Positions 15,118-19,044 of a stretch of 19,044 bases of DNA are shown here, piece after piece (the first letter of the stretch is position 1; each line of letters begins with the position of its first letter). Source of the DNA: JAGLHV01 sp023132075 [NCBI: bacterium] (lineage in GTDB: Bacteria > CBDUZB01 > JAGLHV01); assembly GCA_023132075.1 (NCBI GenBank), contig JAGLYT010000005.1, positions 1 to 19,044 on the forward strand. The letters run 5' to 3'. The notes beneath the pieces were generated by a model that did not search any database, was not told where the DNA came from, and worked only from the letters and a program-made list of their open reading frames with translations. The position numbers and the translations under genes are program-made.

Positions 15118-16050
15118 GTGAAAGACCGGTTAGTTGTTTCTGTTTCGCCCCATATAAAAGGAAAAGAAAGTATTTTTTCTATAATGCTGGATGTGATTAT
15201 AGCTTTATTTCCGGCTTTAATAGTATCGATATATTTATTCGGCTGGTACGCTTTAATGTTGGTCTTGATAAGTGTCGTTTTTTGTGTCGGTACGGAGTTT
15301 TTTTCTCAAAAACTTTTTAAAAAAGAAATCACTATAAATGATTTAAGTGCAGTGGTTACAGGTATTCTTTTGGCTTTTGTATTGCCTCCCAACGCTCCCT
15401 TGTGGATGATTGCTATTGGCGCTGTGGTTTCTATTTTACTCGGCAAACAGGTTTTTGGTGGATTGGGACATAACCTTTTTAATCCGGCACTGGTAGGAAG
15501 GGCGGTATTACTGGTTTCCTGGCCGATACAAATGACTACATGGGTTACTCCTTTTGACGGGGTTACCAGCGCATCTCCTTTGAATATAATTAAAATGGGA
15601 TTAAATGAGCCCTTACCTTCTTATTTGAATTTGTTTTTAGGTAACAGGGTGGGATGTTTAGGGGAGACATCGGTTTTAGCCTTGTTAATAGGGGCAGGAT
15701 ATCTTTTGTATAAAAAACATATTAAATTATATACCCCCTTATCTTTTATTGGGACGGTAGCTGTTTTATCTGCAGTCCTGGGTGGAAATGTATTGTTTAA
15801 TATTATGAGCGGGGGAATAATTTTAGGAGCATTTTTTATGGCTACGGATATGGTTACTTCTCCCCTTACCAAAAAAGGGAAGGTTGTTTTTGGATTGGGT
15901 TGTGGATTGTTAACTGTGCTCATTCGTTTTAAAGGGGGAACTCCGGAAGGGGTTTGTTATGCTATATTGATTATGAATATGTTTGTTCCTTTGATAGACA
16001 GATATACTAAACCTAAAAAATTCGGACTGATTTCAGTTAAAGAAAGGTAA
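15118..16050 (+). CDS. rnfD: Rnf electron transport complex subunit D (GTG start)
   Basis: RnfD is a membrane flavoprotein homologous to NqrB and is implicated in the ion path. The 310-residue sequence has many hydrophobic helices. DGVT-SASPL at 147-155 matches the covalent-FMN segment, so T150 is the expected phosphoester-linked threonine. GLGHNLFNPALVGRA near 115-129 is a further conserved stretch. The start is GTG at 15118, with CAGGGAG seven bases upstream. The protein then reads MKDRLVVSVSPH, the usual RnfD opening. It is two bases from rnfG, consistent with coupled translation. Flavinylation would need an ApbE transferase, which is not in this window. Confidence 0.96.
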   Translation: MKDRLVVSVSPHIKGKESIFSIMLDVIIALFPALIVSIYLFGWYALMLVLISVVFCVGTEFFSQKLFKKEITINDLSAVVTGILLAFVLPPNAPLWMIAIGAVVSILLGKQVFGGLGHNLFNPALVGRAVLLVSWPIQMTTWVTPFDGVTSASPLNIIKMGLNEPLPSYLNLFLGNRVGCLGETSVLALLIGAGYLLYKKHIKLYTPLSFIGTVAVLSAVLGGNVLFNIMSGGIILGAFFMATDMVTSPLTKKGKVVFGLGCGLLTVLIRFKGGTPEGVCYAILIMNMFVPLIDRYTKPKKFGLISVKER

Positions 16051-16052
16051 AA

Positions 16053-16601
16053 ATGAAGAAAGTATTACAAGTAGGAATGAGTTTGACTTTTATCTGTAGT
16101 ATTTCGGCGGCTATTTTATCTTTTGTTTATCAGAAGACTAAACCGTTAATTGATCTGGAGAGGGAGAAAAGTATTAAAATTGCCCAAAAAGAAGTTCTTC
16201 CCCGGGCAGTAACTTTTGAGACAAATAAAATAAAGGAAAGAGAGTTTAGTATAGGATATAATGACGGCGATCAGCAGGAAGGAATAGTAATGAATGTTTC
16301 TGTTAAAGGATATAGCGGTAAAATTGATATGATTGTCGGAGTGAATAACGAAAGGGAAATAAGCGGATTAAAAGTTCTTCAGCACACTGAAACCCCCGGT
16401 TTAGGGGCGAAAATTACCCGGGAAAATTTTCTAAAACAGTTTTATGGAAACAAAGATTGTGATTTAGTGTTAAAAAAAGAAAGTCCTTCAGGGAAAATCG
16501 ATGCTATTACCGGAGCAACTATTTCTTCCCGGGCAGTAACTATGGGAACGAAAAAATGTTTAAACTGGGTAAATGAAAATTATTATTTAAAGGATAAATA
16601 A
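16053..16601 (+). CDS. rnfG: Rnf electron transport complex subunit G
   Basis: RnfG is a single-pass membrane protein with a covalently bound FMN on its extracytoplasmic domain (FMN_bind family, homologous to NqrC). This 182-residue copy has an N-terminal helix at about 7-26. The ApbE flavinylation motif is D150-AI-T153-G-A-T156, with T156 the expected attachment site. HTETPGLGAKI near 111-121 is the conserved family segment. AAAGG at 16043-16047, overlapping the end of rnfD, serves as ribosome site. rnfE begins one base after its stop codon. Confidence 0.96.
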   Translation: MKKVLQVGMSLTFICSISAAILSFVYQKTKPLIDLEREKSIKIAQKEVLPRAVTFETNKIKEREFSIGYNDGDQQEGIVMNVSVKGYSGKIDMIVGVNNEREISGLKVLQHTETPGLGAKITRENFLKQFYGNKDCDLVLKKESPSGKIDAITGATISSRAVTMGTKKCLNWVNENYYLKDK

Positions 16602-16602
16602 A

Positions 16603-17190
16603 GTGATCAGGTGGAATGAGTTTACTAAAGGTATCGTAAAGGAGAATCCGGTTTTAATTTTAATGCTGGGTTTATGTCCCTTGTTAGCTGTTTCTTCGAC
16701 AGCAATTAATGGTTTAGGGATGGGGATAGCGGCCATGTTTGTTTTGGTGGGTTCTAATATAGTGGTTTCTCTGTTAAGAAAGTTTATTCCTGATGGGGTA
16801 CGCATTCCTGTTTTTATTATCATTATTTCTACTTTTGTTACCGTGACTGATTATTTGATGGCAGCATATTATCCTTCTTTACATAAAAACCTGGGAGTTT
16901 TTGTTCCGCTTATTGTAGTTAATTGCATTATTTTAGGGAGAGCAGAAGTTTTTGCTTATAGAAATAATATTTTTTATTCCGTATTGGATGGGATAGGAAT
17001 GGGGTTGGGTTTTACTGTCGTAATTACGATAATAGGGATGATTAGAGAATTGATAGGCAACGGAAGTATTTTTGGATTTGGTAATTTTGTTTCCTATCCT
17101 GCATTAATAATGATTTTACCGCCAGGCGGGTTTATTACTATTGGTTTCTTAATGGGAATTTTAAATTGGTACAGGCAGAAACATAGATAA
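16603..17190 (+). CDS. rnfE: Rnf electron transport complex subunit E (GTG start)
   Basis: RnfE is an integral membrane subunit with about six helices, paralogous to RnfA and homologous to NqrD. The 195-residue protein opens with the typical FTKGIVKENPVLILMLGLCP. C25 and C108 are the conserved membrane-embedded cysteines that, with those of RnfA, are known to hold a [2Fe-2S] cluster carrying electrons across the membrane. The GTG start at 16603 follows AAAGGA (16589-16594) by eight bases. No better in-frame start exists without losing the conserved N terminus. Confidence 0.95.
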   Translation: MIRWNEFTKGIVKENPVLILMLGLCPLLAVSSTAINGLGMGIAAMFVLVGSNIVVSLLRKFIPDGVRIPVFIIIISTFVTVTDYLMAAYYPSLHKNLGVFVPLIVVNCIILGRAEVFAYRNNIFYSVLDGIGMGLGFTVVITIIGMIRELIGNGSIFGFGNFVSYPALIMILPPGGFITIGFLMGILNWYRQKHR

Positions 17191-17219
17191 CCCTGTCCGT
17201 ATTAAAGGAAGATACAAAA

Positions 17220-17807
17220 ATGGAAGAAATAAATTTAATAGGCATATTTGTGTCGGCGTTGCTGATAAATAATATTTTACTCATTCGTTTTCTCGGACTT
17301 TGTCCTTTCTTTGGGGTTTCGGGCAGGGTAAAGTCTTCGCTGGGAATGAGTATGGCGGTATTTTTTGTAATGACTACAGCTTCTATTGTAAGCTGGATGC
17401 TTTACCATTGGGTTTTACTACCTCTTCAATTAGAATTTTTAAGAACAGCAACTTTTATTCTTGTTATTGCTTCTCTGGTTCAGCTGGAAGAAATATTTAT
17501 GAAAAAATTTTTTCCAAACCTTTATAAAGCGTTAGGGGTATATTTACCTCTGGTTACTACTAATTGTGCTATTTTAGCGGTTGCTTTTTTTAATATTGAT
17601 TATAATCACAGTTTAATTCAGACTATAATATATGCATGGGGAGTGGCAACAGGTTATACTATAGCTATTGTTCTTTTTGCTTCTATTCGGGAAAGGGTTG
17701 CGCTTGCTCCTGTCCCTGAGGCGTTGAAAGGATATCCTATAGCTTTTTTTATCGCAAGTTTAATGTCTCTTTCCTTTCTTGGGTTTAAAGGGTTGTTTGG
17801 ATTGTAA
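17220..17807 (+). CDS. rnfA: Rnf electron transport complex subunit A
   Basis: RnfA is the partner of RnfE, homologous to NqrE. It has 195 residues, about six membrane helices and the signature LLINNILLIRFLGLCPFFG at 14-32. C28 and C116 match the conserved cysteine pair of the shared [2Fe-2S] cluster. An AAAGGAAG ribosome site precedes ATG after a 29-bp gap from rnfE. The length and both cysteine positions mirror RnfE, as expected for this ancient duplication. rnfB follows after 49 bp. Confidence 0.96.
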   Translation: MEEINLIGIFVSALLINNILLIRFLGLCPFFGVSGRVKSSLGMSMAVFFVMTTASIVSWMLYHWVLLPLQLEFLRTATFILVIASLVQLEEIFMKKFFPNLYKALGVYLPLVTTNCAILAVAFFNIDYNHSLIQTIIYAWGVATGYTIAIVLFASIRERVALAPVPEALKGYPIAFFIASLMSLSFLGFKGLFGL

Positions 17808-17856
17808 TCTGGTCTTGGAATTTGTCAAATATAAAGAGAAATAGATAGGGAATAAA

Positions 17857-18669
17857 ATGGTATTAAATTCTGTTTTGATTTTAGGTGGAATTGGCTTGTT
17901 TTTCGGTTTGGGCTTGGCTTTCATAGGAAAGAAATTAGCAGTAAAAATAGATCCTCTGGAAGAAAACATTCTACAGGTTTTACCCGGTTCAAATTGTGGT
18001 GCTTGTGGTTTTGCCGGTTGTGCCGGTTATGCGGTGGAGTGCCTAAAAGAAAATGCGGATATAGGAAAATGTGCTTTGGGCGGGGAGAAAGTAGTCCGTC
18101 AAATTAGTGATATTTTAGGAAAAGAAGCAAAAATAAAAGAAGATAGCGTGGCAGTTGTTTTTTGTCAGGGTAAGGACGGTATTAGTAAAGATAGATTTGT
18201 TTACGAGGGAATAGCTGATTGTAGTGCGGCAAACTTAATAGCGGAAGGAAATAAAGAATGTATTTGGGCCTGTCTGGGTTTTGGAACTTGTATGGAAGTA
18301 TGTCCGTTCGGAGCAATTAGAATGGATGAAGGGATTCCCGTTATTGATGAAGAGAAATGTAAGGGATGTGGTATTTGTATTCCGGCTTGTCCCAGGGAGC
18401 TTATTACCCTTATTCCCAAAAGGCACCGTGTTTATGTTTTATGCAGGTCAAAGGAGAAAGGGAAAAAAGTACGGGAAATGTGTGAAAAAGGATGCATAGG
18501 ATGTGGCCTTTGTGTTAAAGTTTGTCCCACAGGGGCAATACAGTTGAAAGATAATTTAGCCGTGATTGAGTACGATAAATGTAATAATTGTGGTAAATGT
18601 GTGGAAAAATGTCCTACAAAAAGTATCGTTTTAAATAATTCTTCATCGTCAATGCAATTTTTGTCCTAA
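17857..18669 (+). CDS. rnfB: Rnf electron transport complex subunit B, polyferredoxin
   Basis: RnfB is the membrane-anchored subunit that takes electrons from reduced ferredoxin. It has 270 residues with an N-terminal anchor helix at about 5-23. The Fe-S domain typical of RnfB follows, with C47, C50, C55 and C72 (SNCGACGFAGC). Further cysteine sets come after it: one ending CLGFGTCMEVCP and three CxxCxxCxxxCP ferredoxin motifs (KCKGCGICIPACP, GCIGCGLCVKVCP, KCNNCGKCVEKCP). This multi-cluster, Clostridia-like form is longer than the roughly 190-residue proteobacterial RnfB. It is last in the operon and completes rnfCDGEAB. Confidence 0.96.
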   Translation: MVLNSVLILGGIGLFFGLGLAFIGKKLAVKIDPLEENILQVLPGSNCGACGFAGCAGYAVECLKENADIGKCALGGEKVVRQISDILGKEAKIKEDSVAVVFCQGKDGISKDRFVYEGIADCSAANLIAEGNKECIWACLGFGTCMEVCPFGAIRMDEGIPVIDEEKCKGCGICIPACPRELITLIPKRHRVYVLCRSKEKGKKVREMCEKGCIGCGLCVKVCPTGAIQLKDNLAVIEYDKCNNCGKCVEKCPTKSIVLNNSSSSMQFLS

Positions 18670-18715
18670 TTTATTATTTACCGAAAATAGGTGAATACAG
18701 TATGACGCAAACGAA

Positions 18716-18750
18716 TTTTCCCCTTTGGAAAAGGGGGGTAGGGGGATTTA
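18716..18750. repeat. G-rich dispersed-repeat remnant with hairpin
   Basis: CCCCTTT (18720-18726) and AAAGGGG (18730-18736) form a 7-bp stem with a GGA loop. G-rich sequence ending GGGGGATTT follows at 18741-18749. It resembles a C/G-rich intergenic repeat I know from many unrelated bacterial genomes. No T-run follows, so it is a poor intrinsic terminator for rnfB. Its base composition is unlike its surroundings. Confidence 0.5.
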
Positions 18751-18790
18751 TAGCTATTTGTGACAAGGGGTACTGCCAGGAGGAAAAAAT

Positions 18791-19044
18791 ATGAAAGAAG
18801 CTTTGTATTATAAGCAAAGTACGGAAGTGGAAAATGCTGTTCAATGTCTTTTATGTCCCCATAAGTGTGTTATTGCTGACGGGAAAGAAGGGTTATGCCG
18901 GGTTAGAAAAAATGAGAAGGGTAAATTATATTCTTTTATTTATGATGAATTTGCTTGCTCTTATATGGAACCTATTGAAAAAAGACATCTTTACCATTTT
19001 TATCCCGGGAAAAAAATTCTTTCTTTAGGAACAATAGGTTGTAA
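18791..19044 (+). CDS. AmrS-like radical SAM enzyme (AmmeMemoRadiSam system), N-terminal part, cut by window end
   Basis: The first 84 codons are present. CLLCPHKC at 19-26 and GLCRVRKNEKGKL at 35-47 form the N-terminal cysteine module of COG1180-type activating-enzyme-like radical SAM proteins. HFYPGKKILSLGTIGC then leads into where the SAM-cluster motif (NLRCxFCQN in relatives) should begin, past the window end. This combination is characteristic of AmrS of the AmmeMemoRadiSam set, usually found near memo and ammecr1 genes. CCAGGAGG lies seven bases before ATG 18791, a strong ribosome site. It is 121 bp after rnfB, so co-transcription is possible but not shown. A generic pyruvate-formate-lyase-activase-like protein is the alternative. 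Confidence 0.85.
   Translation, partial: MKEALYYKQSTEVENAVQCLLCPHKCVIADGKEGLCRVRKNEKGKLYSFIYDEFACSYMEPIEKRHLYHFYPGKKILSLGTIGC

Noticed and set aside
18834-19028. Second-frame ORF overlapping the AmrS-like gene
   Set aside because: The frame starting at 18791 has a strong ribosome site and the diagnostic cysteine motifs. The other frame has neither.

Overview
The window is AT-rich bacterial DNA in which every gene I can support lies on the + strand. It suggests an anaerobic, double-membraned (Gram-negative type) bacterium, probably from a poorly cultured lineage. The grounds are a PorV/PorQ-type outer-membrane barrel fused to TPRs, very large exported beta-helix proteins with FlgD/type-IX-like C-terminal domains, a sigma-54 activator, a complete rnfCDGEAB set, and an AmrS-type radical SAM enzyme. 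The combination recalls Omnitrophota, Elusimicrobiota or Desantisbacteria-like genomes. That placement is a guess from gene content, not a phylogeny.

Region 1 (1-1915) holds the last codons of a sensor histidine kinase and then an NtrC-type response regulator with an intact GAFTGA loop. After it comes a gene-free, T-rich stretch of about 400 bp. This stretch carries two in-phase TGTAGAAAAA-led half-dyads at its left end (1504-1540), a 19-bp palindromic repeat (1641-1659), and a near-consensus sigma-54 promoter with exact -24/-12 geometry (1837-1852).

Region 2 (1916-10550) is a tight three-gene operon read from that promoter. Two paralogous exported proteins of about 1,095 residues each flank a PorV/PorQ-like barrel with six C-terminal TPR units. 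In characterised type IX secretion, PorV binds the C-terminal domain of cargo. The layout therefore looks like two cargos plus their own outer-membrane receptor, controlled by the adjacent two-component system through sigma-54. This cassette is the most interesting part of the window.

Region 3 (10551-13462) starts with a gene-free 399 bp holding a MITE-like pair of GC-rich inverted repeats and a sigma-70-type promoter. A membrane sensor kinase follows, then a perfect 11-bp-arm dyad, then a REC-GGDEF response regulator whose signature is GGDDF. The two proteins are a likely pair.

Region 4 (13463-18669) is a complete rnfCDGEAB operon behind a strong TTGACG-17-TATAAT promoter. It encodes the ion-pumping ferredoxin:NAD+ oxidoreductase, and the flavinylation threonines and Fe-S cysteines are all visible. 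Region 5 (18670-19044) has a G-rich dispersed-repeat remnant and the first 84 codons of an AmrS-like radical SAM gene, cut by the window end. I see no tRNA, rRNA, CRISPR array, transposase or phage gene.
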